Source: Brevibacillus gelatini (GTDB lineage Bacteria > Bacillota > Bacilli > Brevibacillales > Brevibacillaceae). Taken from it: a stretch of DNA of 64,000 nucleotides. Shown here in pieces: positions 18,472 to 28,908 of the stretch. Location: contig NZ_RHHS01000017.1 in assembly GCF_003710935.1 (NCBI RefSeq), positions 339,900-403,899 of the forward strand, given 5' to 3'. The position numbers and the translations under genes are program-made. The notes beneath the pieces were generated by a model, which searched no databases, had not been told where the DNA came from, and worked only from the letters and a program-made list of their open reading frames with translations. The number at the start of each line of letters is the position of its first letter. Position 1 is the stretch's first letter.

Positions 18472-19548
18472 ATGCATCGGGTCCTCGTCTATCGGAGAAA
18501 ATTCCTGCCCAGAAGCGAAACCTTCATCTACGAGCAATTGCTCGGGCATCAGAGGGTCAAACCTGTCGTGCTGACCAGACAGCGGCCGTTCAACCGAAAA
18601 CAGTTTCCGTACTCGCCAGTCTACGTGCGCAAGACAATGGCGGGTCTGACCCGCTGGCTGAAACGAAAAAAAATCAATTGCTTGCATGCGCGGTTTGGTC
18701 CGGCCGGACTGGAACTGCTTCCGTACGCCAAAAAAGCGGGCCTGCCTTTGATTACCTCCTTTCACGGCTTCGATGCGACCAAGCGCGTGCGGCAAAGCCC
18801 GCGTTATCGCCGTGCGTTGAAGCGATTGTTCCGCAAGGGCAAGGCGTTTACTGTCGTCAGCGACTACATGAAAAGGCGGCTGATCCGCCTGGGCTGCCCG
18901 GGTGGCAAGATCACGCTGATCCGCTCGGGCATCGACCTGCGCAAATTCCCGATGCTGCCGCCCCAGCCGGTTGAAGATGGCGAGTACAGGCTGCTCAGCG
19001 TCGGACGGCTGACGGAGAAAAAAGGCATGGACACGTTAATCAAGGCGTTCGTGCAGGTGCATCAAAAACATCCGAAGGCCAAGCTGATAATCGTAGGCGA
19101 CGGCGAGAAAAAGAAAAAGCTGCGCAGCATGATTAAAAAATACAAGCTGGGCAAGCACGTCGTCCTCAAGGGCGCTTTGCCGCATCAGGCAGTGCAGCGC
19201 GAGCTGGCGAGATGCCACCTGTTTGTCATCGCCTGCAAAACGGCGAAAAACGGCGACCAGGAAGGGATCCCGAACGTGCTGATGGAAGCGATGGCGTCCG
19301 GCAGACCTGTCATTTCCACGTATCATGCGGGCATTCCCGAACTGGTGAGCCATGGAGAGACTGGCTATCTCGTCCCGGAGCGCGCTCCGACGAAGCTGGG
19401 CAGGATGATAAACCACGCGCTGGCCTCTGCTCATGAATGGCCGGAAATGACGGCGCGGGCGAGGATGAAGGTGGAGAAAAACCACGATATTCACAAGCAG
19501 CGTCTCAAGCTGGAGGAGCTTTACTTGCAAATGATGAAAAAACGATGA
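18472..19548 (+). CDS. GT4-family glycosyltransferase
   Basis: 358 residues. The donor half begins LLSVGRLTEKKGMDTLIKAFVQVHQKHP and contains the EX7E motif EGIPNVLMEAMASGRPVI. It is another retaining GT-B enzyme of the cluster, resembling colanic-acid or exopolysaccharide glycosyltransferases. It starts at ATG 18472 behind CAGGAGG, 24 nt after the epimerase. Confidence 0.85.
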   Translation: MHRVLVYRRKFLPRSETFIYEQLLGHQRVKPVVLTRQRPFNRKQFPYSPVYVRKTMAGLTRWLKRKKINCLHARFGPAGLELLPYAKKAGLPLITSFHGFDATKRVRQSPRYRRALKRLFRKGKAFTVVSDYMKRRLIRLGCPGGKITLIRSGIDLRKFPMLPPQPVEDGEYRLLSVGRLTEKKGMDTLIKAFVQVHQKHPKAKLIIVGDGEKKKKLRSMIKKYKLGKHVVLKGALPHQAVQRELARCHLFVIACKTAKNGDQEGIPNVLMEAMASGRPVISTYHAGIPELVSHGETGYLVPERAPTKLGRMINHALASAHEWPEMTARARMKVEKNHDIHKQRLKLEELYLQMMKKR

Positions 19549-19557
19549 GGTGAAGTG

Positions 19558-20844
19558 ATGAAAGTTGCCGTTATCGGTACTGGCTACGTAGGGCTGACAA
19601 CTGCTGTCTCCTTGGCCATGAACGGGCATCAGGTGATCGGCATCGACCTGGTCGAAGCAAAAATCGTCAAGCTCAGGCAAGGGATTTCCCCGATCTACGA
19701 GCCCGGATTGGAGGAAGCGTTGAAGCAGGTGCTGACAAACGGCGCCCTGGCTTTTTCCACCAAACTGCAGGATGCCGGGGACGCGGACGTTTTCTTTGTT
19801 TGCGTCGGCACACCGGAAGCAGAAGACGGGACTGCTGACTTGCGCTATGTGTACAGTGCCGTAGCTGCGATCAAGGAGATACACCAAGCCTCGCCGAAAA
19901 GCCGAGTCATCGTCATCAAAAGCACGGTGCCAGTAGGGACAGGCGACAAGGTAGCCGAGCTGCTCAGCGGCTGCCAGGAGCTGTCGGTCGCGTCCAATCC
20001 GGAGTTTTTGCGAGAGGGTAACGCACTGTTCGATGCACTGACGCCGTCGCGGATCGTCATTGGAGCAAGCGAGCCAAAAACGCGAGAGGTCATGGAAGAG
20101 CTGTACAAAGGAGTGAGCGCTCCGCGTGTGGTCACCACCCGAGCGAACGCCGAGCTGATTAAATACGCCTCCAACGCCTTTTTGGCGACGCGCATTTCGT
20201 TCATGAACGAGCTGTCGAGGCTGAGTGCGGCGCTCGGAACTGATATGGTAACGATTGCGCACGGGATGGGCCTGGACAGCAGAATCGGGCCGGAGTTTTT
20301 GCGGGCGGGCGTCGGCTATGGCGGCTCCTGTTTTCCAAAGGACACCATTGCCTTGCTGCAACTCGCGGCGCAAAACGGCATTTCGCTCAGCATCCTGGAG
20401 CAAGTGCGCAAGGTCAACGCGACACAGCCTGTCTGGTTTTTGGAGCAACTGCAAAAATTCGTGCCCGACTGTCGCGGCAAGCGGATCGCCGTCCTGGGCT
20501 TGGCTTTCAAACCGGATACGGATGACATCCGCGAGGCACCATCTCTTTCCATCCTGAAAGCGCTGGAGGAAAAGGGAGCGGCTGTTTTTGCCTACGATCC
20601 GATTGCAGCGGACACGGTGCGGCAGAAGTTTCCGAACGTTTCATATACGAATACAGCTGATGAGGCCATGCAGGGGGCACATGCTGCGCTGTTGATAACC
20701 GAGTGGAAAGAGTGCGTGCAGCTTGATTGGGCAAAAATTTATCAGAGCATGGCTCAGCCCGTGCTGCTGGACGGACGCAATGCGTGGCCGGCCGAGCTTG
20801 TCAAGCAAGCCGGGTTTCAGTATTGCGGAGTAGGGAGAAGCTGA
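19558..20844 (+). CDS. ugd: UDP-glucose 6-dehydrogenase
   Basis: 428 residues. It oxidises UDP-glucose to UDP-glucuronate with 2 NAD+. The N-terminal NAD site is IGTGYVGLTTA, and the catalytic Cys is in GVGYGGSCFPKD near residue 260; the C-terminal UDP-binding domain has VLGLAFKPDTDDIREAP. ATG 19558 is 6 nt after GAGGTG; the GTG three bases earlier is less well spaced. Last gene of the cluster, followed by a terminator. It resembles B. subtilis TuaD/Ugd. Confidence 0.95.
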   Translation: MKVAVIGTGYVGLTTAVSLAMNGHQVIGIDLVEAKIVKLRQGISPIYEPGLEEALKQVLTNGALAFSTKLQDAGDADVFFVCVGTPEAEDGTADLRYVYSAVAAIKEIHQASPKSRVIVIKSTVPVGTGDKVAELLSGCQELSVASNPEFLREGNALFDALTPSRIVIGASEPKTREVMEELYKGVSAPRVVTTRANAELIKYASNAFLATRISFMNELSRLSAALGTDMVTIAHGMGLDSRIGPEFLRAGVGYGGSCFPKDTIALLQLAAQNGISLSILEQVRKVNATQPVWFLEQLQKFVPDCRGKRIAVLGLAFKPDTDDIREAPSLSILKALEEKGAAVFAYDPIAADTVRQKFPNVSYTNTADEAMQGAHAALLITEWKECVQLDWAKIYQSMAQPVLLDGRNAWPAELVKQAGFQYCGVGRS

Positions 20845-20874
20845 CTTTTCCAATGGAGAAGCTCAGCTTTTTTC
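20838..20874 (+). terminator. Terminator of the glycan cluster
   Basis: AAGCTGA-CTTTTCC pairs with GGAGAAGCTCAGCTT (one bulge), then a T-run. Confidence 0.8.
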
Positions 20875-20914
20875 TTTTGCCTGTGAAAAAGGATCGGCCA
20901 ACTGTGCTAATGAT

Positions 20915-20943
20915 TTGAACAAGTTGGCATAATACGGTAGGAT
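20915..20943 (+). promoter_or_regulatory. Sigma-A promoter of pepF
   Basis: TTGAAC (20915-20920), 17-bp spacer, TAGGAT (20938-20943). Confidence 0.65.
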
Positions 20944-20997
20944 AGTCACATATGGATGATTTGACCATCTTGTGCAAATGACGAGGGAGTGATCGCG

Positions 20998-22809
20998 GTG
21001 AACAAAAGCAAAACGTTGCCAAAACGAAGTGACGTCCCCGCTGAATACAAGTGGCGGTTGGAAGATATTTACGCAACCGACGCGGACTGGGAAAAAGATG
21101 TGCAAAAGGTGAAGCAACTGACCGAGCAGATTGCTGCCTTGAAAGGGACGCTGGCACAATCCGGGGAGCAGTTGCTCGCAGCGCTGACCTTGCAGGATGA
21201 GTTGCTGAAAACGCTCGATACCGTCTATGTTTACGCGCGCATGCGCCGCGACGAGGACAATGCGAACAGCACGTATCAGGGATTGACTGACCGGGCTACC
21301 AGCCTCAGCACGCAAGTATACGGGGCGATCGCGTACATACAGCCGGAAATTTTGTCGATCCCGACCGAACAGCTGGAGACGTGGATCAAGGAAACAAAGG
21401 GGCTCGACCACTACCGGATTATGCTGGACGAGATTACGCGCTACAAGCCGCATACGCTTTCCGCAGAGGAAGAGGCGCTTCTTGCCAACATGAGCGAGCT
21501 GGCTTCTGCTCCGTCCAAAATTTTTGGCATGCTGAACAACGCCGACCTGAAGTTCCCGATGATTACGGACGAAAACGGCGAAGAGGTAGAGCTGACCAAA
21601 GGACGCTATACGCAGTTCATGGAAAGCAAGGATCGACGCGTGCGCAAGGAAGCCTTTGAAGCGCTGTACGCCACGTACGGCAAGTTCCGCAACACGATTG
21701 CGGCATCGCTGACTTCGTCGATCAAGAAAGACGTCTTTTACGCCCGGACGCGCAAGTATCCGTCCGCGCTGTATGCGGCTTTGTTTGCGGACAACGTGGA
21801 GGTGTCCGTATACGACAACCTGATCGCGACGATCCGTGAGCATTTGCCGCTCATGCACCGGTACATTGCCCTGCGCAAAAAGCTGCTCGGCGTAGAAGAG
21901 CTGCACATGTACGACCTGTACGTGCCAATCGTGCCCGAGGTCGAGATGAAAATTCCGTACGACCAGGCGGTAGCCACGATCAAGGAAGCGCTGCATCCGC
22001 TCGGCGAAGAGTACGGCCGCGTGCTTGCCGAAGGCTTTTCCAACGGCTGGATTGACGTGCACGAAAACGAGGGCAAGACGAGCGGGGCGTATTCGTGGGG
22101 CGCGTACACGACGCATCCGTACGTGCTCATGAACTACCAGGAAAACGTGAACAACATGTTCACACTGGCGCACGAGATGGGCCATGCGCTGCACAGCTAC
22201 TACTCCAATCAGGCACAGCCGTACACGTACGCCGATTACAAAATTTTCGTGGCCGAAGTGGCATCGACGCTCAACGAAGCGCTGCTGATGCACCACCTGT
22301 TGCAGACCACGACTGACAAAAAGCAGCGGATGTATTTAATCAACTACTACCTGGAGCAATTCCGCGGTACCGTTTTCCGGCAAACAATGTTTGCCGAGTT
22401 CGAGAAGATCGTACACGAGAAGGAGGAGCAGGGAGAGCCGCTGACAGCCGACTCGCTCAGTGCGATTTACCGCGAATTGAACGTCGCATACCACGGACCG
22501 GAGATGGTCGTGGACAGCGAAGTAGACCTGGAGTGGGCGCGTATTCCGCACTTCTACCGCAACTTCTACGTCTACAAGTACGCTACCGGATTCTCTGCTG
22601 CGACCTCGTTGTCCAAGCAGATTTTGGAGGAAGGACAGCCGGCTGTGGACCGCTACCTGCAATTCCTCAAAGGCGGCAGCTCCGACTATCCGCTCAATCT
22701 CTTGAAGAAGGCGGGCGTGGACATGGCTTCTCCGGCTCCGATCGCGGAAGCGTTGAGCGTGTTCAAAGGCTTGCTGGATGAAATGGAACAGCTTCTCGCA
22801 GAAAAATAA
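20998..22809 (+). CDS. pepF: Oligoendopeptidase F (M3B)
   Basis: 603-residue cytoplasmic zinc metallopeptidase that cleaves short peptides. The zinc motif HEMGH is at residues 392-396, with a downstream Glu in FVAEVASTLNE. The length and N-terminal architecture (LPKRSDVPAEYKWRLEDIY) are those of PepF. The start is GTG 20998, 8 nt after GAGGGAG; an earlier GTG at 20989 overlaps that site. It is transcribed from its own promoter and ends at a terminator. A second M3 peptidase lies at 59359-61140. Confidence 0.95.
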   Translation: MNKSKTLPKRSDVPAEYKWRLEDIYATDADWEKDVQKVKQLTEQIAALKGTLAQSGEQLLAALTLQDELLKTLDTVYVYARMRRDEDNANSTYQGLTDRATSLSTQVYGAIAYIQPEILSIPTEQLETWIKETKGLDHYRIMLDEITRYKPHTLSAEEEALLANMSELASAPSKIFGMLNNADLKFPMITDENGEEVELTKGRYTQFMESKDRRVRKEAFEALYATYGKFRNTIAASLTSSIKKDVFYARTRKYPSALYAALFADNVEVSVYDNLIATIREHLPLMHRYIALRKKLLGVEELHMYDLYVPIVPEVEMKIPYDQAVATIKEALHPLGEEYGRVLAEGFSNGWIDVHENEGKTSGAYSWGAYTTHPYVLMNYQENVNNMFTLAHEMGHALHSYYSNQAQPYTYADYKIFVAEVASTLNEALLMHHLLQTTTDKKQRMYLINYYLEQFRGTVFRQTMFAEFEKIVHEKEEQGEPLTADSLSAIYRELNVAYHGPEMVVDSEVDLEWARIPHFYRNFYVYKYATGFSAATSLSKQILEEGQPAVDRYLQFLKGGSSDYPLNLLKKAGVDMASPAPIAEALSVFKGLLDEMEQLLAEK

Positions 22810-22821
22810 AAACGTTGCCGC

Positions 22822-22866
22822 AAGAAGACAGTCAAGCACAGAAGCTCGGCTGTCTTCTTTCTTTTT
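22822..22866 (+). terminator. Terminator of pepF
   Basis: AAGAAGACAG / CTGTCTTCTT across an 18-nt loop, then TCTTTTT. Confidence 0.8.
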
Positions 22867-23055
22867 AAAAAATGGAAGGAAAGCCAAAAAAACGCAACGG
22901 TCTGCTATTTTATTCGTATATATTTATGAACTTGCGGGGTTGTCTTCTCCGTCCCAAGGCGGAGACGAATTTCCAACCGTTGACTGTTTTGCGGCAAAGG
23001 CAATTTCTGGCACAATTACGCAAGGAAATGATTGCAAACATTTGGAGGAATCATT

Positions 23056-24279
23056 GTGAGAAAACGGGCATCAATCATTATGGCCTCTCTTTTGCTGGTT
23101 GCAGCCGGCTGCGGAGGGCCGGCAGCAGAGCCTCCCGCGCAGGTGGAGGCCAAGGCAAAAGTCGTTGAGGTGGTGAAAGTACAGAAAGCTGCACAACCGG
23201 TCATGCTGCAAGTAACCGGGATGGTGGAGGCGAAGCGTGACGCGGAACTTCCATTCGGCACAGGCGGAACGATCTCGGCCATTCAGGTGACGAAAGGGAT
23301 GAAGATTGCACAAGGACAACTTTTGGCAACACTGGATTCGCGTTACTACCAAAAAGAAGTGGAAGCCGCTGCCAGCCAGGTAGAAGAGGCGACTGCACGC
23401 AAGACGAAGGCGCTGAAAGGCGCGACGGCAGAAGCGATAGAGCAGCAGCGTTTGCAAGTACAAAGCGCCGAGAGCCGTCTGGAAAAAGCGAAACAGGACC
23501 TCGCAGCGGGGGAAAAGCTGTTTGCTGGCGGGGCTATTTCGCAGACCGAAATAAATGATTTGAGACGCGCCCTGACCCAGGCGGAAATTTCCGCGCGCGA
23601 CGCCCAACTGTCGCTCGCCGAATTGCAGCGTGGAGCACAGCCGGAGGACATCGCGATGGCGAACGCTTCGATCAAGGCAGCAGCCGGACAGGTGGAGCGG
23701 GCGAAAAAGAGTCTGGATGATGCGAAAATTCAAGCGCCGTTTGCCGGAACGGTTGTAGAAGTATACAAGCAGGCGGGCGAACAGGCTTCTCCAGGCGAGA
23801 AAATCATCCATCTGGTTGACTTGACCGAGGTGAAGGTCACACTCGATGTCACAAGCGATCTCATCAGCCAATTCCAGGAAAAGACGAAGGTACAGGCGGT
23901 ATCCGATGACGGCAAAAAGAGTCAGGGCACGATCAGCTTCGTGTCACCCGTCGTAAACAAGGAGACAGGCAAGTACCGCGTCGAAGTGACGATTCCAAAC
24001 GCCGACGGCTACTGGCGCGGCGGAATGGCTGCAACCATTGAGGTTCCGCGCAAGGTAAACGGGTTTTTGGTGCCGCTGGAAAGCGTCGGGGTAAGCTCTG
24101 CCCAACACTACGTCATGGCAGTGGAAAACGGCCTGATTGTGAAAAAGGAAGTCAAAACCGGACAAATGGTCGGCGATCAAATCGAGATTCTCTCAGGTGT
24201 CAAAGAAGGCGACCAGCTTTTGCGCAGCGGTATTACGTTCTATGTCGAGGGGCAAAAAGTAGAGGCGAAGGGAGAATAG
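23056..24279 (+). CDS. RND efflux periplasmic adaptor lipoprotein (membrane fusion protein)
   Basis: 407 residues from GTG 23056 behind TTGGAGGAA. The signal has a lipobox (LLLVAAGC, Cys near residue 19). Next come a beta-barrel/lipoyl segment (GTGGTISAIQVTKGMKIAQGQLLATLD), a helical hairpin of about 100 residues (residues 95-205), the second lipoyl half (IQAPFAGTVVEVYKQAGEQASPGEKI) and a beta-barrel. In a Gram-positive cell it would sit lipid-anchored on the outer face of the membrane. It is followed 3 nt later by the RND transporter, so the two form one export system. Confidence 0.92.
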   Translation: MRKRASIIMASLLLVAAGCGGPAAEPPAQVEAKAKVVEVVKVQKAAQPVMLQVTGMVEAKRDAELPFGTGGTISAIQVTKGMKIAQGQLLATLDSRYYQKEVEAAASQVEEATARKTKALKGATAEAIEQQRLQVQSAESRLEKAKQDLAAGEKLFAGGAISQTEINDLRRALTQAEISARDAQLSLAELQRGAQPEDIAMANASIKAAAGQVERAKKSLDDAKIQAPFAGTVVEVYKQAGEQASPGEKIIHLVDLTEVKVTLDVTSDLISQFQEKTKVQAVSDDGKKSQGTISFVSPVVNKETGKYRVEVTIPNADGYWRGGMAATIEVPRKVNGFLVPLESVGVSSAQHYVMAVENGLIVKKEVKTGQMVGDQIEILSGVKEGDQLLRSGITFYVEGQKVEAKGE

Positions 24280-24282
24280 CGC

Positions 24283-27200
24283 ATGAACAAGATGATTCTC
24301 TTTTTGCTGAAACGGCGCCTGATCGTCTATCTGTTTACCTTTTTGCTCGTCATCGCCGGACTTGGCTCCCTGTTCAGCTTTAACGTAGAGCTGGTTCCGA
24401 AAACAAACTTCCCGATGCTCTCTGTCAACATTTCAGGCGGGGCGCTGCCTCCGGAAGAGATGGAAGAGAAGATTACGAAAAAAGTAGAGCAGGAACTGAA
24501 ATCGATTGCCAATGTGAAAGAATATTCGTCTACGACAGGTACCGGCTACGTCAACATCCAGATCACGGCCGCAGAAGGGCAAGGCGAAAAAGTCAAGCAG
24601 GACGTGCAAAATGCCGTGAACCGCTTGCGCAACGGGTTCCCGAAAGCCGTTGACAGCGTCAGCGTGAATCAGATGAACTTCGGGGATGAGCAAATGATCG
24701 ACTACGCGCTGGTCGGAGCCGATCCACAGGCAATGCTCAGTCTGGCGAAAACGACGATCAAAGACCGGATCGAGGAGGTGCCGGGCGTCAAGGAAGTCTC
24801 CGTATCCGAGCGCAGCTTCGAAAACAAGATTGCGATCACGTTGCGCCCAGACAGGCTGAACGCGTATCGGACTACTCCCCATGAGGTAATCGCGCAACTG
24901 CAGGAGACAAACTGGAAGCAAGCAATTGGCACACTGGAAAATACGGGTTTTGATACCGTCGTCATGATTGACAACACGTACAACTCCGTTCAGGAGCTGA
25001 ATGCGTTGCCGATTGTGACGCCAAACGGCACGGTTACGCTTGCACAGCTTGCAACTGTCGAGGATTGGCGCGGAAAAGTAAAAGATTCGGTAGCGCTGAC
25101 CAACGGAAACGTATTCGTACACCTGAGCGTATCGCGCGCCGATGGCAGCGATCTGATTACGACACAGCGCAAGGTCGAGGAAGTTGTCCGCGGGATCAAT
25201 GCGGAAGCGAATGGCAAATACCAGATGAAAGTCATGTTCGAGGCCGTTTCGTACATCGAGCATGCGGTGACAAACCTCAGCCGTGACGTTTTGCTTGGTG
25301 GCGCATTGGCGATCATTATTTTGTTCGTGTTTTTGCGCAACTGGCGGGTGACGCTCGTTATTGCGACGACACTGCCGATGTCCGCGCTCATGACGTTTAT
25401 CGCCATGAAAATTGGCGGCTACAACATCGACATGGTCAGCCTGCTCTCGCTCAGCTTGTCCGTCGGCCTGATTGTCGACGCCGCGATTGTCGTATTGGAA
25501 AGCATCTACCATTTCCGGGAAAAAGGCGAGCAACTCAAGCAGGCGATTATCAAAGGAACGCGAGAGGTTTTGACGCCTGTTTTCACCTCGCAGCTCACAA
25601 TCATCGTCGTCTTTTTGCCGCTCGTCTTTGCCGACTTTGAAGACTGGCTCAAGCCAGTTTTGGCGACCATTGCCTTTACCGTTTCTTCTGCCATTATCGC
25701 ATCGACCATCGCCGCTTTCTTTTTCGTCCCGGTCTTTTCGGATCGATTTTTGCAAAAGGACAAAAATGTTGCGTTGGAGGGCGAAGGCAAGGAGCATGCC
25801 ATCAACCGCCTGTTCAGCAAACTGTTGAATCTGGCCTTGCGCCACCGAATCAAGACAGTCATCTTTGCGATCCTGATGTTTGTCGGTGCGGGTGTGCTCA
25901 TGCCGTTCATGAAGATGGGGCAAGGCATTAACCCGAATGAAAACTTCATTTTCGCCACGCTGGATATGCCAGTCGGCTCCACTCTGGAGCGTTCGCAAAA
26001 GGCCGCATTGATCGGGGAGGAAGCGCTGCGCGGCATCCCGGAAGTAAAAGACGTGTTTTTCTTCTCCTCCAGCTCGGGGTCGGAAATTTTCATCTCGCTC
26101 GTGCCCAAATCGGAGCGCACGCGCGACAAGGAAGTGCTGACGGCCGATATTAACGACCGCCTCAACGCGATTCCTGGCATTGAATCGATCTCCATGACGT
26201 TCGGACAGCAAGGGGCTTCGGCACCGATCCAGCTCGACGTCATCGGGGATGACATGGAGCAGATGCGCAAAATCGCAACAGATGTCGAGGGCATGCTGTC
26301 CACCATACCGGGCGTGACCAATATTCGCAACGACTTTAAAGAAGGCAAGGAAAAAATCACGCTCATTCCGAAGCAGGACGCGCTCGCCAGACTCAACGTC
26401 GATCACCGCTCCCTGCTCCAGCAACTGAGTGTATGGATTGGCAACCAGCAGATCACGTCGATCACAAAAGACGGGATCGAGGTGGACGTTGTCGCCAAAA
26501 TGCCGGACGACTGGCTGAAGCACCCGGAACAGCTCAAGCAAATGATGGTGACAGCCAAGGACGGCTCCCAGGTACCGCTGATTGACCTTGTAGACTGGTA
26601 CTACAGCAAGTCTCCGATTACGCTGTTCCGTGAAAAAGGCGAACGGATTGTCACGGTCTCTGCCGAACTGCAAGGAAGCGACCTGGGAACGGTTGGCCGC
26701 GAAATTGATGCGAAACTGCCTGGCCTGGTCGTTCCGGCCGGATACAAGGTGGAGATCGCCGGGAAGCTGAAAGAGCAAAGCGCCAACCTCGCGCAAGGGA
26801 TTTTCGTCTTCGTCGGCGTGATCGCGTTGATCTACGTCATCATGGTGGCGCAGTTTGGCCGTCTCTCCCAGCCGTTTATTATTTTGCTGACGATTCCGAT
26901 GGCGCTCGTCGGCGTGGTGATGGGCTTCGTGCTCACCCAGCGAACGTTTGGCGAAATGGCGATGATCGGGATTATCATGCTGGTCGGAATCGTCGTGTCC
27001 AATGCGATTTTGCTGATCGACCGGATCAACCTGCTGCGCGACCGCGGAATGGAAACGGCCGAAGCGATTGTACAAGGCACGAAGGACCGCGTTCGCCCGG
27101 TTATCATGACAAAGCTGACGGCGATTCTGGGGATGCTGCCGATGGGACTGGCAATGGCGGAAGGCTCCGACCTGGAGGCGCCGCTCGCGACAGCCGTTAT

Positions 27201-27378
27201 TTCCGGCTTGATCTTCCACACGATGGTGACGCTGGTGCTTGTCCCTGTGCTGTACTCGTTGTTTGAGGGAGCCAAGGAAAGACGGCTCGCCCGCAAGGCA
27301 GCACGCCAGGCCAAACGGGAAGCAAAACGCATGGCAAAGCAAGCCAATAACAGCCATATTTCTAACAAAGAGATGTAA
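24283..27378 (+). CDS. RND-family efflux transporter, SwrC/AcrB-like
   Basis: 1031 residues with the usual RND topology: TM1 at about 10-30, a large extracytoplasmic domain, TM2-6 around residues 335-490 (with the conserved region [16 protein letters not shown]), a second large domain, and TM8-12 near 845-1000. The proton-relay Asp is in the TM4 [10 protein letters not shown] segment, which carries one Asp where AcrB has two. In Bacillus the relative SwrC/YerP exports surfactin and confers resistance to amphiphiles; a similar role against self-made lipopeptides is possible (inference). The C-terminus is a basic tail. Confidence 0.92.
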   Translation: MNKMILFLLKRRLIVYLFTFLLVIAGLGSLFSFNVELVPKTNFPMLSVNISGGALPPEEMEEKITKKVEQELKSIANVKEYSSTTGTGYVNIQITAAEGQGEKVKQDVQNAVNRLRNGFPKAVDSVSVNQMNFGDEQMIDYALVGADPQAMLSLAKTTIKDRIEEVPGVKEVSVSERSFENKIAITLRPDRLNAYRTTPHEVIAQLQETNWKQAIGTLENTGFDTVVMIDNTYNSVQELNALPIVTPNGTVTLAQLATVEDWRGKVKDSVALTNGNVFVHLSVSRADGSDLITTQRKVEEVVRGINAEANGKYQMKVMFEAVSYIEHAVTNLSRDVLLGGALAIIILFVFLRNWRVTLVIATTLPMSALMTFIAMKIGGYNIDMVSLLSLSLSVGLIVDAAIVVLESIYHFREKGEQLKQAIIKGTREVLTPVFTSQLTIIVVFLPLVFADFEDWLKPVLATIAFTVSSAIIASTIAAFFFVPVFSDRFLQKDKNVALEGEGKEHAINRLFSKLLNLALRHRIKTVIFAILMFVGAGVLMPFMKMGQGINPNENFIFATLDMPVGSTLERSQKAALIGEEALRGIPEVKDVFFFSSSSGSEIFISLVPKSERTRDKEVLTADINDRLNAIPGIESISMTFGQQGASAPIQLDVIGDDMEQMRKIATDVEGMLSTIPGVTNIRNDFKEGKEKITLIPKQDALARLNVDHRSLLQQLSVWIGNQQITSITKDGIEVDVVAKMPDDWLKHPEQLKQMMVTAKDGSQVPLIDLVDWYYSKSPITLFREKGERIVTVSAELQGSDLGTVGREIDAKLPGLVVPAGYKVEIAGKLKEQSANLAQGIFVFVGVIALIYVIMVAQFGRLSQPFIILLTIPMALVGVVMGFVLTQRTFGEMAMIGIIMLVGIVVSNAILLIDRINLLRDRGMETAEAIVQGTKDRVRPVIMTKLTAILGMLPMGLAMAEGSDLEAPLATAVISGLIFHTMVTLVLVPVLYSLFEGAKERRLARKAARQAKREAKRMAKQANNSHISNKEM

Positions 27379-27385
27379 CGGTGAA

Positions 27386-27422
27386 AAAGAGAAGGGGAGG
27401 GCGCTTTTTGCCCCTTCTCTTT
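27386..27422 (+). terminator. Terminator of the RND operon
   Basis: AAAGAGAAGGGG / CCCCTTCTCTTT around a 13-nt loop; the T tract is interrupted. Confidence 0.7.
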
Positions 27423-27485
27423 GCTTTTCGTTCGTCTGAAAGTTCTGTAGAATATAAAGCAAGTACCTTGAAAGGAGCTTTGCAC

Positions 27486-28274
27486 ATGGACTTGCAATTG
27501 CAGGGCAGGACAGCTCTCGTGCTTGCCTCGACAAAAGGCCTGGGAAAAGCGACCGCGCTCTGCCTGGCGCAGGAGGGGGCCAATGTCACCATCTGCGGCA
27601 GAGACGAGCAGGCGCTGCAAGCCGTGCGCGCCGAAATTGAACAGGCAACGGGCCGATCTCCGCTGGCAGTCCAGGTGGATGTCACCAGACTGGGAGACAT
27701 CGAGCGGGTCGTGCAGGAAACGGTTCGCCACTTTGGCAGCCTGGATATTCTCGTCAACAACTCGGGCGGACCTGCGACCGGAAAATTCGATCAGCTGACT
27801 GACGAGCAGTGGATTTCCGCCTTTGAGCTGAACCTGCTCAGCTACGTTCGCGCCATTCGCGCTGTTTTGCCGCACATGCGCGCCAGACAGTTCGGGCGAA
27901 TCGTCAATTTTGCTTCCTCTTCGTTCAAGCAGCCGCTGGAAAACCTGATTTTGTCGAATACGTTTCGCACGGGAGTTCTGGGGCTGGCCAAGACACTTGC
28001 CGCTGAGCTGGGGCCAGATGGCATCCTCATCAACACAATCGGTCCGGGACGGATTGCGACAGACCGGGTACAGCAGCTCGATGGGCTGAGCGCGGATGCG
28101 CAGGGAGTCAGTGCTGATGAAGTCCGGCAAAACTGGGAAAAACAAATTCCGGTTGGCAGGTACGGCCAGCCTGATGAGTTTGCGCGCATGGTGACTTTTT
28201 TGGCATCGCCTGCCAACAGCTATGTCACGGGTCAGTCCTTCCTCGTGGACGGGGGATTGGTTCGGGCGATTTAG
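27486..28274 (+). CDS. SDR-family protein lacking the YxxxK catalytic pair
   Basis: 262 residues from ATG 27486 behind AAAGGAG; the frame is open upstream through the terminator, which is not coding. It has the short-chain dehydrogenase fold: [11 protein letters not shown] where most SDRs have TGxxxGxG, VDVTRLGD, and NNSGGP for NNAG. Where SDRs have Y-x-x-x-K it has Ser157-Asn-Thr-Phe-Arg161, aligned by the following GVLGLAKT block. A subgroup of FabG-like SDRs shares this feature, so it may catalyse by another residue or be a binding protein. The C-terminal [12 protein letters not shown] is intact. Confidence 0.85.
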   Translation: MDLQLQGRTALVLASTKGLGKATALCLAQEGANVTICGRDEQALQAVRAEIEQATGRSPLAVQVDVTRLGDIERVVQETVRHFGSLDILVNNSGGPATGKFDQLTDEQWISAFELNLLSYVRAIRAVLPHMRARQFGRIVNFASSSFKQPLENLILSNTFRTGVLGLAKTLAAELGPDGILINTIGPGRIATDRVQQLDGLSADAQGVSADEVRQNWEKQIPVGRYGQPDEFARMVTFLASPANSYVTGQSFLVDGGLVRAI

Positions 28275-28325
28275 GGGCATGACCGAAAAAACGCCGAACA
28301 GGCAAAAGGGTAGGAGGTAATGCGC

Positions 28326-28817
28326 ATGAGCAAGGAAAACTCGTTTGATATTGTGTCCAAAGTAGACTTGTCCGAAGTGAACAACGCCATTCAAACTGCC
28401 ATAAAGGAGATCGAGAATCGCTTCGATTTCAAGGGGAGCAAGAGCAGCATCAAGCTGGAAAAGGATGAGCTCATCCTCGTTTCCGACGACGACTTCAAGC
28501 TCAGCCAGGTCAAAGACATTTTGCTGGGCAAGCTGGTCAAGCGGAATGTGCCGATCAAAAATCTCGATTACGGAAAAGTCGAGCCGGCAGCGGGCGGTAC
28601 CGTGCGCCAGCGGGTAAAGCTGGTGCAGGGCATCGACAAGGACAACGCCAAAAAGATCAACAGCATCATTAAAGAGGCAGGGCTGAAAGTAAAGACGCAA
28701 ATTCAGGACGATCAAATTCGCGTGACAGGCAAAAGCAAGGATGAACTGCAGCTGGTTATCAGCGCGATTCGCAAGGCGGATTTGCCAATCGAGGTGCAAT
28801 TTATCAACTACCGCTGA
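28326..28817 (+). CDS. yajQ: YajQ-family nucleotide-binding protein
   Basis: 163 residues, the family's usual length. It begins [23 protein letters not shown] and contains the [11 protein letters not shown] and [16 protein letters not shown] segments. Two ferredoxin-like domains bind nucleotides or RNA; some members bind cyclic di-GMP. ATG 28326 is 8 nt after GGAGG, whereas the ATG at 28320 is only 2 nt away. It is 51 nt downstream of the SDR gene and possibly co-transcribed. Confidence 0.93.
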   Translation: MSKENSFDIVSKVDLSEVNNAIQTAIKEIENRFDFKGSKSSIKLEKDELILVSDDDFKLSQVKDILLGKLVKRNVPIKNLDYGKVEPAAGGTVRQRVKLVQGIDKDNAKKINSIIKEAGLKVKTQIQDDQIRVTGKSKDELQLVISAIRKADLPIEVQFINYR

Positions 28818-28908
28818 CGGCTGACAAAGTTTTGCTTCTAACTCTCTTTCCTCTCGCATATGCATGTACAAATAAGTGACAAGCACTTGCGAAAGGGAGA
28901 GTAGAGAC

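Noticed and set aside
22872..23168. 98-codon ORF ahead of the adaptor lipoprotein
   Set aside because: It overlaps the supported adaptor gene in another frame and lacks a start signal.
24433..27534. 1033-codon minus-strand open frame opposite the RND transporter
   Set aside because: It mirrors a well-supported RND gene, is rich in His/Arg/Gln as expected for antisense GC-rich codons, and has no family features.
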